From: Rhizobium sp. Root1334
GTDB taxonomy: Bacteria > Pseudomonadota > Alphaproteobacteria > Rhizobiales > Rhizobiaceae
Direction of reading: 5' to 3'
Assembly (NCBI RefSeq): GCF_001426665.1
Contig: NZ_LMEY01000004.1
Span: 124,001-188,000 of the forward strand
Length of the DNA: 64,000 bases
How positions within the stretch are numbered: position 1 is the stretch's first letter; each line of letters opens with the position of its first letter. The translations under genes and the position numbers were made by a program. The notes under the pieces were generated by a model. It saw only the letters and a list, made by a program, of their open reading frames with translations. It ran no database searches and was not told where the DNA came from. Of the stretch, positions 17,049 through 26,382 are shown one piece after another.

Positions 17049-20000
17049 ATGAATATCTCCAGGTTCTTTATCGATCGCCCGGTTTTCGCGGGCGTTCTGT
17101 CTTTCATCATCTTCCTGGGCGGCCTGATCGCCATGACGATCCTGCCGATCTCGGAATATCCCGATGTCGTGCCGCCACAGATCGTCGTTCGCGCCAACTA
17201 TCCGGGCGCAAACCCGAAAGTCATTGCCGAAACGGTGGCGACGCCGCTGGAGGAATCGATCAATGGCGTCGAGGACATGCTTTACATGAGCAGCCAGGCG
17301 ACCACTGACGGCTTGATGACACTGACTGTCACCTTCAAGCTCGGCACAGACCCCGATCAGGCGCAACAGCTTGTCCAGAACCGCGTCGGCCAGGCCGAGC
17401 CACGGCTACCGGAAGAAGTCCGCCGTCTTGGCATCACCACCATCAAAAGCTCTCCGGACCTGATGATGGTGGTGCATCTGACGTCGCCCGAGGGCCGCTA
17501 CGACATGACCTATCTGCGCAATTATGCGCTGATCAACGTCAAGGACAGGCTGGCCCGTATCGACGGTGTCGGCCAGGTCCAGCTGTTCGGCTCCGGTGAC
17601 TATTCGATGCGCATCTGGCTGGATCCGCAGAAGATGGCCCAACTGGGCCTCTCCGCCTCCGATATCGTCAATGAAATCCGTGCCCAGAACGTCCAGGCCG
17701 CAGCCGGCGTGATCGGCTCGTCGCCAAATTCCCAAGGCGTAGATCTGCAACTGTCCGTGAATGCACAGGGACGCCTGCAGAGCGAAGAAGAGTTCGGCGA
17801 GATTATCATCAAGACGAGCCCGACCGGCGCGATCACCCGCCTGCGCGATGTCTCGCGCATCGAATTGGGCTCAGCCGAGTATTCGCTGCGCTCGTTGCTG
17901 AACAACAAGCAGGCAGTCGCCATCCCCGTCTTCCAGGCACCTGGTTCGAATGCAATCGAGATTGCCGACCAGGTCCGCACGACCATGGAGGAAATCAAGG
18001 CATCGATGCCGCAGGATGTCGATTACGAGATCGTCTATGACACGACGCAGTTCGTGCGCGCCTCGATCGAGGCCGTCATCCACACGCTGCTTGAAGCCAT
18101 TGCGCTGGTCGTCATCGTCGTCATCATCTTCCTGCAGACGTGGCGCGCCTCGATCATTCCGCTGATCGCGGTTCCCGTCTCGATCATCGGCACCTTCGCC
18201 GTGATGCAGATGCTCGGCTTCTCGATCAACGCGCTCAGCCTGTTCGGCCTCGTTTTGGCCATCGGCATCGTCGTCGATGACGCGATCGTCGTCGTCGAGA
18301 ACGTCGAGCGCAACATCGAGGACGGCCTTTCGCCGCGCGAAGCGACCTACAAGGCAATGACCGAAGTCTCCGGCCCGATCATCGCGATCGCTCTGGTGCT
18401 GGTCGCCGTCTTCGTGCCGCTCGCCTTCATCTCCGGCCTGACCGGCCAGTTCTACAAGCAGTTCGCCCTGACGATCGCCATTTCGACCGTCATCTCGGCC
18501 TTCAACTCGCTGACGCTGTCCCCGGCGCTTGCTGCCCTGCTTCTGCGTGGCCATGATGCGCCGAAGGACCGGTTGACCCGGGTAATGGACTTCCTGTTCG
18601 GCTGGTTCTTCCGGGGCTTCAATGCCGTGTTTTCGCGCGGCTCGCGGGCCTATAGCTCCGGCGTCCGGGGCGTGATCTCACGCAAGACCCTGATGATGGG
18701 CGTTTATCTCCTGCTCGTCGGCGCCACCGTGTTCTTCTTCAAGGCCGTGCCTCCCGGTTTCGTCCCGCCGCAGGACAAGCAGTATCTGGTCGGCTTCACC
18801 CAGCTGCCGGACGGTGCTTCACTCGACCGCACGGAAGAGGTCATCCGCCGCATCAGCGACATCTCCTTGAAGGTTCCCGGCGTCGAAAGCGCCATCGCCT
18901 TCCCAGGCCTGTCGATCAACGGCTTCACCAACTCCTCCAATGCCGGCATCGTCTTCCTCTCGCTGAAGCCTTTCGAGGAACGCACCACGCCTGACCTCTC
19001 GGCCGGCGCGATTGCCGGGCGGCTGAACCAGGAACTCAGCGTCATCCAGGAATCCTTCAGCGCCATCTTCCCGCCGCCACCTGTCCAGGGTCTTGGTGCC
19101 ATCGGTGGTTTCAAGCTTCAGCTGGAAGACAAGGCCGGGCTTGGCTACGAGGCACTCGATGCTGCCGTGAAGGGTTTCATGGCCAAGGCTTACGTGACGC
19201 CCGAACTGGTCGGCATGTTCTCCAGCTACCAGGTCAATGTTCCGCAGCTTTATGCTGACGTCGATCGGGCCAAGGCCCGCCAGCTGAACGTTCCGCTGAC
19301 GGAAATCTTCAACACGCTGCAGATCTATCTCGGCTCGGTCTATGTCAACGACTTCAACAAGTTCGGACGAACCTATTCCGTGCGTGTTCAGGCCGATGCC
19401 GACTACCGCGCTCAGGCTGAAGACATCGGCAAGCTGGAAGTCCGCTCCAGCTCCGGTGAAATGATCCCGCTGTCGGCAGTCCTGAACGTCACCTCAAGCG
19501 CCGGCCCGGAACGCGCCATGCGCTACAATGGCTTCCTCTCGGCCGACATCAACGGCAATACGGCACCCGGCTATTCATCCGGCCAGGCCCGCGCCGCTGT
19601 TGAGCGCATTGCGGCAGAAACACTGCCTGCAGGCGTGACCTTCGAATGGACGGAATTGACCTATCAGGAGATCATTGCCGGCAATACCGGTATCCTGATC
19701 TTCCCGCTGTCGATCCTGCTGGTCTTCCTGGTGCTGGCAGCCCAGTACGAAAGCCTGACGCTGCCGTTGTCGATCATCATGATCATTCCGATGGCGCTTC
19801 TGGCGGCACTGGGCGGGGTCTGGCTGACGGCAGGCGACAACAACGTCTTCACCCAGATCGGTCTGATCGTGCTGGTCGGGTTGTCAGCCAAGAATGCCAT
19901 TCTGATCGTCGAGTTCGCCCGGGAACTGGAGTTCGAGGGGGCGACGCCGTTCGACGCCGTCATCAAGGCCAGCCGCCTGCGCCTGCGCCCGATCCTGATG

Positions 20001-20276
20001 ACCTCGATGGCCTTCATCATGGGTGTCGTACCGCTCGTCATCTCGACTGGTGCCGGTGCTGAAATGCGCCATGCCATGGGGGTCGCTGTGTTCTCCGGCA
20101 TGATTGGCGTGACGCTGTTCGGTCTGTTCCTGACGCCGGTCTTTTACACGCTAGTGCGTGCGATGACCGGAAACAGGCCGCTGAAGAAGAGCGGACAAAC
20201 CGTCCCTCACGAAACGGCCTCGGTAACGCAACTGCATACCCAGCCGCTCTTGCCCGGACTTGAAGCCGCCGAATAG
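17049..20276 (+). CDS. RND multidrug efflux transporter (HAE1 family)
   Basis: This 1075-residue inner-membrane proton antiporter starts MNISRFFIDRPVFAGVLSFIIFLGG, as AcrB/MexB-type pumps do. Twelve membrane segments and two large periplasmic loops are expected. Proton-relay residues are present: two adjacent aspartates in GIVVDDAIVVVENVERN (TM4) and the lysine in GLSAKNAILIVEFA (TM10). It forms an operon with the adaptor and is under the divergent TetR repressor. A bidirectional terminator follows at 20299-20325. Confidence 0.95.
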   Translation: MNISRFFIDRPVFAGVLSFIIFLGGLIAMTILPISEYPDVVPPQIVVRANYPGANPKVIAETVATPLEESINGVEDMLYMSSQATTDGLMTLTVTFKLGTDPDQAQQLVQNRVGQAEPRLPEEVRRLGITTIKSSPDLMMVVHLTSPEGRYDMTYLRNYALINVKDRLARIDGVGQVQLFGSGDYSMRIWLDPQKMAQLGLSASDIVNEIRAQNVQAAAGVIGSSPNSQGVDLQLSVNAQGRLQSEEEFGEIIIKTSPTGAITRLRDVSRIELGSAEYSLRSLLNNKQAVAIPVFQAPGSNAIEIADQVRTTMEEIKASMPQDVDYEIVYDTTQFVRASIEAVIHTLLEAIALVVIVVIIFLQTWRASIIPLIAVPVSIIGTFAVMQMLGFSINALSLFGLVLAIGIVVDDAIVVVENVERNIEDGLSPREATYKAMTEVSGPIIAIALVLVAVFVPLAFISGLTGQFYKQFALTIAISTVISAFNSLTLSPALAALLLRGHDAPKDRLTRVMDFLFGWFFRGFNAVFSRGSRAYSSGVRGVISRKTLMMGVYLLLVGATVFFFKAVPPGFVPPQDKQYLVGFTQLPDGASLDRTEEVIRRISDISLKVPGVESAIAFPGLSINGFTNSSNAGIVFLSLKPFEERTTPDLSAGAIAGRLNQELSVIQESFSAIFPPPPVQGLGAIGGFKLQLEDKAGLGYEALDAAVKGFMAKAYVTPELVGMFSSYQVNVPQLYADVDRAKARQLNVPLTEIFNTLQIYLGSVYVNDFNKFGRTYSVRVQADADYRAQAEDIGKLEVRSSSGEMIPLSAVLNVTSSAGPERAMRYNGFLSADINGNTAPGYSSGQARAAVERIAAETLPAGVTFEWTELTYQEIIAGNTGILIFPLSILLVFLVLAAQYESLTLPLSIIMIIPMALLAALGGVWLTAGDNNVFTQIGLIVLVGLSAKNAILIVEFARELEFEGATPFDAVIKASRLRLRPILMTSMAFIMGVVPLVISTGAGAEMRHAMGVAVFSGMIGVTLFGLFLTPVFYTLVRAMTGNRPLKKSGQTVPHETASVTQLHTQPLLPGLEAAE

Positions 20277-20298
20277 ACGGTCGAGCAACTCAACGAAA

Positions 20299-20325
20299 AA
20301 CGGCGCCGCAACCAGCGGCGCCGTT
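20299..20325. terminator. Bidirectional intrinsic terminator between RND pump and chemoreceptor
   Basis: CGGCGCCGC (20301-20309) pairs with GCGGCGCCG (20315-20323) around AACCA, extended by AA/TT pairs. On the minus strand the stem is followed by a T5 run, making it a strong terminator for the chemoreceptor gene. On the plus strand the following sequence TTCCTATTTC is weaker. The two genes converge here. Confidence 0.85.
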
Positions 20326-20350
20326 CCTATTTCAACCGATGCCAGACGGG

Positions 20351-22138
20351 TTAAAACTCTTCCCAGTTCTCCTGAGTAGGCACCGCATTCCCGGAAAAAG
20401 CGCGCATCACCTGCCCTGCCATCTTGCGGGCCGGCGAAGCCACCGGCCGGGAATAATGTCCAGCCTCCACCGCGCGCGGGGCGTTCGTCTGCTGGCCGAC
20501 CCGAAACTGGCCAAGCAGCGAGAACAGAGCCTCCGCTTCGCGGGCCAGACTGTGGCTTGCCGCCGTCGATTGTTCCACCATCGCCGCATTCTGCTGTGTG
20601 CCCTGGTCCATGGCATTCACGGACTGGTTGATCTCCTTCAACCCGGTCGCCTGCTCCCGCGCGCCTTCGACAATGGCGACGACGTTGGTGTTGATCTCCT
20701 GGACCTGCTTGACGATTTCCTCAAGAGCCTTGCCGGTTTCGCCGACCAGCGAAACACCGCTTTTCACCTGTTCGCCCGAGGTGTTGATCAATGCCTTGAT
20801 TTCCTTAGCGGCTTTGGCCGATCGCTGGGCCAGTTCGCGCACTTCCTGGGCAACGACAGCAAAGCCCTTGCCGGCATCACCGGCGCGCGCTGCCTCCACT
20901 CCCGCATTCAGCGCCAAGAGGTTGGTCTGGAAGGCGATATCATCGATGACGCCGATAATGTTGGAGATTTCCCGTGACGAGGTCTCGATTTCCCCCATCG
21001 CCGTAATGGCATTGCGCACCACGGCTCCGGACCGCTCCGCATTGGCGCGTGTCGCGGCAACCAGATGACCGGCCTCCTCCGCCCTGCGGCTGGAATCCGC
21101 GACGGTGGTAGTGATTTCCTCAAGTGCTGCGGCTGTCTCCTCGACAGAGGCGGCCTGCTGTTCTGTTCGTTTCGACAGATCGTCGGCCGCGGAGCGGATT
21201 TCCGTCGAGCCTGCGGCAATCGCCTGCGCATTGGAACCAACGGAATGCATCGCTGACCGCAACTTGCCCACGGCGTCGTTGAAGTCGTGGCGCACCTTTT
21301 CCATGGTTGGAACGAAGGGATTGTCGAGTTTCTGAGTCAGGTCGCCATCGGCCAGGTTTTTCAATGCTTTGGCGAGCATCCCGACTGCGCCCATGCGCTC
21401 GGTCACATCCGTCGCAAGCTTCACGACCTTATAGACCTTGCCCTTGCCGTCAACGATCGGGTTGTAGGCTGCCTGGATCCAGATTTCCTTGCCGCCCTTG
21501 CCGAAACGCCGGAATTCATTGGCAGTAAATTCGCCGCGCCCAAGCCCCTCCCAGAACTGCCGGTATTCCTCCGTCTGCACATAGGCGGGATCACAGAACA
21601 TCCGATGATGCCGGCCTTGAATTTCCTGCAACTGATATCCCAACGCACCGCAGAAGTTTTCATTGGCGGTAATGATTTCGCCGGTCGGGGTAAACTCGAT
21701 CACCGCCTGCGAGCGGGAAACGGCATTCAGCTTGCTGGCATCCTCCATCGCTTTCTGGCGGACGGCGGTGATGTCGGTTGCGAACTTTACTACCTTGTAG
21801 GGCTTGCTGCCGCGGAAGACCGGGTTATAGGAAGCCTCGATCCAGATCTCGCGGCCGCTCTTGGTGACACGTTTGTACTGCTGCCGGTCAAATTCGCCAC
21901 GGCCGAGCCGGGCCCAGAATTCGCGGTATTCCACACTGCTTGCTTCCGCCGGATCGACAAAAATCCGGTGATGCTTGCCTCTGATCTCCCCAAGCTCATA
22001 GCCCAACGCCGAACAGAAATTCGGATTGGCATTGAGGATATTACCGTTGAGATCGAATTCGATAATCGCCTGCGACGTATGCATCGCGGCTAGAACAGCC
22101 GCGGCATCACCGCCAAAACGTGGGAAAAGCTTGCCCAT
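20351..22138 (-). CDS. Cytoplasmic methyl-accepting chemotaxis protein with two PAS domains
   Basis: This 595-residue receptor has no transmembrane segment. PAS 1 spans about residues 20-130 and PAS 2 about 140-255; they are near duplicates (both with NxNFCxALGY, KHHRIF or RHHRMF, FWxxLGRGEF and EIWIxAxYNP). A HAMP-like linker ([15 protein letters not shown]) and an MCP signalling domain with tip [28 protein letters not shown] follow. The last five residues are NWEEF, matching the CheR/CheB docking pentapeptide (NWETF in E. coli). It probably senses a cytoplasmic redox or energy signal through the PAS domains. The start at 22138 has an AAGGAGG ribosome site. Confidence 0.94.
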   Translation of the reverse strand: MGKLFPRFGGDAAAVLAAMHTSQAIIEFDLNGNILNANPNFCSALGYELGEIRGKHHRIFVDPAEASSVEYREFWARLGRGEFDRQQYKRVTKSGREIWIEASYNPVFRGSKPYKVVKFATDITAVRQKAMEDASKLNAVSRSQAVIEFTPTGEIITANENFCGALGYQLQEIQGRHHRMFCDPAYVQTEEYRQFWEGLGRGEFTANEFRRFGKGGKEIWIQAAYNPIVDGKGKVYKVVKLATDVTERMGAVGMLAKALKNLADGDLTQKLDNPFVPTMEKVRHDFNDAVGKLRSAMHSVGSNAQAIAAGSTEIRSAADDLSKRTEQQAASVEETAAALEEITTTVADSSRRAEEAGHLVAATRANAERSGAVVRNAITAMGEIETSSREISNIIGVIDDIAFQTNLLALNAGVEAARAGDAGKGFAVVAQEVRELAQRSAKAAKEIKALINTSGEQVKSGVSLVGETGKALEEIVKQVQEINTNVVAIVEGAREQATGLKEINQSVNAMDQGTQQNAAMVEQSTAASHSLAREAEALFSLLGQFRVGQQTNAPRAVEAGHYSRPVASPARKMAGQVMRAFSGNAVPTQENWEEF

Positions 22139-22724
22139 TCAACGCCTCCTTCGGCATCCGCTCAATTTTCATGCGCCATTTGGGCGCAACAATGGGCACG
22201 CATCGGCTGATCAGCGCCGCGAATGTCCGTTTATCCGATATCTCGTATGACCCTGACTCTGGTGATCGCCGTATGTCCGAAAGACAGCAGCGTGCCGGTC
22301 AGGTTTCTGTGAAAGACATGCCGATCTTCCCGGCTTGTGCATCAGCGTCATGCTCGAACATTCTAATATTCGAATGCACGATACAACTATTGGTATAATT
22401 ATTAAAATAAGAATTAATAAGTCGGGCAATTTCTAAGCATATAACATCTTCTCTGCCTTCGAATGCAGAGCTGCCCTTCACTTTTCAAATTACGCAAAAT
22501 ATTGTTTTTATATATATTTTCACAGAATTTGGCAGAACCAATCCCGCAATGGGAGAAAGTTCCAAGTATTTAATTCCGCGACATCACAAGGCCGCGTCAG
22601 TATCGCCGGAAAATACAATCTTTAATTGATTTTGTGACTCATCATATCTGGCTAAACCCAAGTCCACTTTTTTGCAATCGGCGGGACGGGAGCGCGTGCA
22701 GCATCTGCTCGCGCTCCCGCTCGA
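22139..22724. other. Gene-free AT-rich spacer
   Basis: This 586-base region between two leftward genes holds no credible gene. Bases 22340-22680 are much richer in A+T than the surroundings, with long A/T runs near 22385-22425 and 22500-22530. It should contain the chemoreceptor promoter on its left side. No promoter could be placed with confidence. Confidence 0.5.
22687..22719 (-). terminator. Stem-loop just past the hexosaminidase gene
   Basis: CGGGAGCGCG at 22687-22696 pairs perfectly with CGCGCTCCCG at 22710-22719 around a 13-base loop, starting five bases after the stop codon of the leftward hexosaminidase gene. No T-run follows immediately on the minus strand, so it may protect the 3' end of the message more than terminate it. 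Confidence 0.55.
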
Positions 22725-24749
22725 TCAACGCTCCGCGTAAATCCCGTAAAGGATCGGCATCAAACCGACCAGCGCCTCAAAGCGGGCGAAGGATTTTCGC
22801 TCGGGGACTGTCCAGCCAGTTTCCGCCAGCGCCGACAGACGCGGGAAGACAAGCCGGTCGAATACGCCACGATCGGTCATCGGCTCCGACCAGATGCAGC
22901 ATTGCACGCCGGACAGCCGCTTCTTCTGCTCTTCGCTCCAGCCTTCGATCGGATCAAACGTGTAGAGTTTCTCCGGATCTGACCAGCCCGCCCAGCTAGC
23001 GCCTGGTTCCGACCATGCCTGACTGTTGGCCATGTCTAGGTAATAGACCTGGCCGGGGCAGACGACCATATCATAGCCTTCCCCCGCCAAGGCAGCAGAT
23101 GCTTCGACCGTCCGCCAGCCGAACAGCAGCGACTGCCCCTTGTCGATGACATTACCATGCGCTGCCTCCTGCCAGCCCCCGGTGATGCAGCCGCGCGAGG
23201 CCAGGAAGCCCTGCACGCGTGCAAGGAACTCCGCCTGCAGCACAGCGGCGCCTGATCCGTCGATCTCGTCGGCGCCGTGTGTATTGGTAATGACGTTCAG
23301 CCGCGCGGCATGCGCCGTTGCCATACCCTCTCCGCTGACATCACGCAGACGGGCGAGCGCTTCAGGCGACCCCGACCACGCACCGAGCGGTACTTCGTCG
23401 GCGCCGATATGGATAATCTTGGACGGAAACAGCTCGATCAGTTCGTCAAAGATCGTTTCGAGAACCCGGTAGGTTTCTTCCCGGGCCGGATTGATACAAT
23501 TATCCGGGAAGCCCTGAACGGAATAGTAGCTGCCCTTCTCCTGCGGGTCACGCAGTTCCGGGATGGCCTGCTGCATGGCGTAGCAATGTCCGGGCACATC
23601 GATTTCCGGAATCACCTCGATGCCCAACGCACCCGCCAAGGCGACGATCTGCCGGATGGCAGCCTTGGTGTAATAACCACCGGTCACCTGCGGACCGGAG
23701 CCGAGCAGCGGCGGAATTTTCAGACCATGGCCGCGCCATGCGCCGACCTCCGTCAGGGCCGGATAGGCATCGATCTCGACGCGCCACGCCTCGTCGTCGG
23801 ACAGATGCCAATGAAAGCGGTTCAGCTTGTTCCAGGCCATGATGCGCAGGAACTGCTCGATCTCCGCTGTGCTGTAAAATTGCCGGGCGACATCGAGATG
23901 TACACCGCGCCACGACAGCGCCGGTTCATCGGCGATCTCGCCGGATGCAGGAAACAGGAAGGTCTCGGGATGAAGCCGCGCGCCGCGCAGAATCTGCCCA
24001 AGCGTGATCAACCCGTAAAGGAAACCGGCGCGAGCGCGCGCTGATATCGTTACCCCGGATGTGGAGAACGTGATGCGATATGCGTCCGGCGCAAGGCCGT
24101 CGGCTGAAGCAAAGGAGACAGGAAAACCACCTTCGGCAGCAGGACGGACAATCCCTTCGACCGGAAAGAGACCGTCCGAAAGCACCGCGAATGCCTCTGC
24201 AGCAGCCCCAGCCTCGCCACCTTCAGCCTGCAGAGCAAGCCCGGTGGGAGGCGCCAGCCTACCGGAAACCGAAACGGCATTCGGCCAGGGCACAACGGAT
24301 ACCGTCACCGGCGCAACCTTCGGAACCGGATAGACCACGGCACCACGTGTCAGCGCGGCGTTGTCCCCCTTCGCCCGGGTCGGGGCAACACTGACCGGCA
24401 CCGTATTGTTGTCAGCAAGCACAACATAACCGGCATTGGCACCATCGGTCCAATGCTTGGGGTGATAGCTCATGCCATGCGCCTTGATGGTCCAGGTCTC
24501 TCCGGGCTTGAGCACAAAGCCATCCAGCGGCGCAAATTCCGAGTGGTTCGACAGCCGCTTCAACAAACGTCCGCCTTCAATGGTGGCTTCCGGATCGATG
24601 CGGGCCGGACCTGAAACACAAAGCTTGAAACCTTCAAGCGACTGGTCGGTATTGTTGGTCAAGGTCAGCGTATAGACAGGATTTTCATCCTGCCCCGCGG
24701 GCACCCAGAATGTCTCCAGCTGGTACTTTGTCTTGCTTGCTATCGTCAT
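22725..24749 (-). CDS. Beta-N-acetylhexosaminidase (glycoside hydrolase family 20)
   Basis: This protein of about 674 residues has the GH20 catalytic barrel: LSWRGVHLDVARQFYS, MAWNKLNRFHWHLSDDEAWRVEI, EVIPEIDVPGHC and IHIGADEVPLGAW, the last with the catalytic Asp-Glu pair. An N-terminal domain of about 120 residues (YQLETFWVPAGQDENPVYTLTLTNNTDQ) resembles a carbohydrate-binding or Ig-like module. The start ATG at 24749 follows GGAGG by five bases; an adjacent in-frame ATG at 24752 is the alternative. No signal peptide is seen, so it probably acts on GlcNAc-containing oligosaccharides in the cytoplasm. It lies 19 bases after the GNAT gene. Confidence 0.93.
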   Translation of the reverse strand: MTIASKTKYQLETFWVPAGQDENPVYTLTLTNNTDQSLEGFKLCVSGPARIDPEATIEGGRLLKRLSNHSEFAPLDGFVLKPGETWTIKAHGMSYHPKHWTDGANAGYVVLADNNTVPVSVAPTRAKGDNAALTRGAVVYPVPKVAPVTVSVVPWPNAVSVSGRLAPPTGLALQAEGGEAGAAAEAFAVLSDGLFPVEGIVRPAAEGGFPVSFASADGLAPDAYRITFSTSGVTISARARAGFLYGLITLGQILRGARLHPETFLFPASGEIADEPALSWRGVHLDVARQFYSTAEIEQFLRIMAWNKLNRFHWHLSDDEAWRVEIDAYPALTEVGAWRGHGLKIPPLLGSGPQVTGGYYTKAAIRQIVALAGALGIEVIPEIDVPGHCYAMQQAIPELRDPQEKGSYYSVQGFPDNCINPAREETYRVLETIFDELIELFPSKIIHIGADEVPLGAWSGSPEALARLRDVSGEGMATAHAARLNVITNTHGADEIDGSGAAVLQAEFLARVQGFLASRGCITGGWQEAAHGNVIDKGQSLLFGWRTVEASAALAGEGYDMVVCPGQVYYLDMANSQAWSEPGASWAGWSDPEKLYTFDPIEGWSEEQKKRLSGVQCCIWSEPMTDRGVFDRLVFPRLSALAETGWTVPERKSFARFEALVGLMPILYGIYAER

Positions 24750-24768
24750 CATATCCTCCAGAAAACGG

Positions 24769-25245
24769 TCATTCGGCGCTGTTGAGCAGCCCGGCATAGA
24801 CACCGGGGGCGGAATTCGGGATCGGCGCAGCACCCACCGTCCGCTCGTAAAAAGCCGATGGCCCGACATCGCCGATGATGGCGTAACCGTAGCCCATGAC
24901 TTTCAAATCCAACAGACTGGCGAGAAGTAGGGCATGGCCGATACTCTCGCCGCGCGCCGCCTCATCGACCCCGGTCGGTCCAAAAAAACCGCGGGCAATC
25001 GATTCATGACAGGCAAAACCAATCAGCTTTTGCGCCCGGGTCGCCAAGAAACAGGTCGGTGGCTGGCGGGCGAAAGCCACTGCCGTCTCGCTCGCCCAAC
25101 CGGAGCCGAACTTCTCCCGCACCCAGCCGGTAGCCAGTTCGAATTCCGGGGCAAGCGCACGCCGGATGGTGACCCCTGCGTTTTTCATGCGCGCGTTCAG
25201 TTCCGGAATCGGCTTAACCAGTGAAAGATTGACCAGATAATCCAT
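24769..25245 (-). CDS. GNAT-family N-acetyltransferase
   Basis: This 158-residue protein fits a single GNAT domain: an acceptor-side N-terminus, PPTCFLATRAQKLIGFACHE as the central strands, and AARGESIGHALLLASLLDLKVMGYGYAIIGDVG with the acetyl-CoA-binding loop and helix (variant of RxxGxG/A). FYERTVGA ends the fold. It is the first gene of a two-gene operon with the GH20 hexosaminidase, so an amino-sugar substrate is suggested by context only. Confidence 0.75.
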   Translation of the reverse strand: MDYLVNLSLVKPIPELNARMKNAGVTIRRALAPEFELATGWVREKFGSGWASETAVAFARQPPTCFLATRAQKLIGFACHESIARGFFGPTGVDEAARGESIGHALLLASLLDLKVMGYGYAIIGDVGPSAFYERTVGAAPIPNSAPGVYAGLLNSAE

Positions 25246-25749
25246 GTGTTGAACCCTGTGCTATGACGTTTGCGATAGAAGGGGATATGAAAGATAGGAT
25301 TCTCGCCTGCCTACCTTGCAAGCTTGAGACTACGAACATCAGAATATCCTGCGTGATTTGGAGCGAAGCAAGACGCCCACCCCTTTGATTTCGCAGCCAT
25401 GGGAAAACGCCACGCCTCATGGAGGCCCGGACGCCGATTCCCTGGATCACAGCATGACGAGCCCTCCCAGGTTTCGCTCCCCGATCATTAAGTCAACTTA
25501 TTGGACTTAACCTAGTTTGCGAATTCGAGACCTGTCAACAGACCGGTTTGGCAAGATCGATTGGGGAACTAAGACATGCCTTGTCATGAATCGCGCAAAT
25601 TTGCCAAGACCGGCTGAGCGAGCCGGAAATTTACCTTAAGTTAAGAAAGCGTTAATTTCGCCCTTTATAGCAGTGACTTGTCTCCAGCTTTCGCGCAAAT
25701 TGCAGGACGGAGAAAAGTGCGAACGTAAACAGAAGAGGAGCGCACCACC
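25246..25749. other. Gene-free spacer between divergent units
   Basis: This 504-base region separates the leftward GNAT/hexosaminidase operon from a small rightward membrane-protein gene. A short open frame on the minus strand at 25214-25450 overlaps the GNAT start and has no recognisable content, so it is not called. The region holds the inverted repeat at 25488-25510 and presumably both promoters. Confidence 0.5.
25488..25510. promoter_or_regulatory. Inverted repeat, possible sugar-repressor operator
   Basis: TTAAGTC (25488-25494) and GACTTAA (25504-25510) form perfect 7-base arms around a 9-base AT-rich centre. The arm spacing resembles operators of ROK-type sugar repressors. It lies about 240 bases upstream of the GNAT/hexosaminidase operon and 240 bases upstream of the small membrane-protein gene. 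Which unit it serves is not clear, and no repressor gene is adjacent. Confidence 0.45.
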
Positions 25750-26010
25750 ATGTCGACCCTCCAGATTGCGGCGCTGGCTTACGCCTTGACCACCTTTATT
25801 TATCTCGTGCCAACTTATATCGAAGGCGAGCGAGCCGGCGGCCAATGGTCGATCTACCGCGTAGCGGGCCTGGTTCTCTGCTTTTTCTGGCCTTTGCTGA
25901 CGGTCCTTTTCATCTGCAAGGCCGTAGCCGGCACTTCCAGACCAAAATTCGTCTTTAGCGATCCTGCCATTCCGGGGCAAAACAGCACAGCCAACCGCTC
26001 GCCTGATTAA
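25750..26010 (+). CDS. Small membrane protein of unknown function
   Basis: This 86-residue protein has two hydrophobic segments, about residues 5-23 (QIAALAYALTTFIYLVPTY) and 37-59 (VAGLVLCFFWPLLTVLFICKAV), separated by a charged loop (EGERAGGQ). A hydrophilic Pro-rich tail follows. A GAGGAG ribosome site precedes the ATG by nine bases. I do not recognise a family. The hairpin topology, upstream spacer and good ribosome site argue that it is real. Confidence 0.65.
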   Translation: MSTLQIAALAYALTTFIYLVPTYIEGERAGGQWSIYRVAGLVLCFFWPLLTVLFICKAVAGTSRPKFVFSDPAIPGQNSTANRSPD

Positions 26011-26382
26011 GAAGAGACGCATCAGCCACCGTCGTTGCGGATTAATTGACCATAGTGCCGGACAACGTCACCAGGTTAAAAATCTTCTGGCGCTCACAAA
26101 ATCCACCCAAGATTGCATAGACTTAGCAGAAATCGACCCGATCAAGCGTCGAAATCGCCCTGAAAAGACGCGACGGCGCGTGATAAATTGCATTTCCCAA
26201 GTCAACAGGGGCCAACCTTTCATTGCTTAGAACTTTAATAAAAAGCCGGAACTACTCTTAAATCAATTTTTACCGTGAGACCAAATACCGGAAATCGCTT
26301 CTGAATTCTGGTCCAGATTAACACATCACGGACGCTTTTCAGGCAATATGCGGCTTCCAGGGCAAGTCGGGGATTTTGCTGC
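26011..26382. other. Leader region of the polysaccharide locus
   Basis: This 372-base gene-free region precedes asnB. It is AT-richer than the flanking genes, especially at 26220-26340, consistent with promoters for the rightward polysaccharide genes. No clear -35/-10 pair, operator or riboswitch was recognised. Confidence 0.45.

Noticed and set aside
17940-17965. GGTTCGAAT, resembling a tRNA T-loop
   Set aside because: It lies inside the RND pump coding sequence and no acceptor or anticodon arms can be drawn around it.
17871-18554. Minus-strand open frame rich in Asp and Arg
   Set aside because: It mirrors the RND pump gene in another frame; the low-complexity composition is a codon-bias artefact.
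25214-25450. Minus-strand 78-codon frame upstream of the GNAT gene
   Set aside because: It overlaps the GNAT start, lacks a good ribosome site and has no recognisable content.
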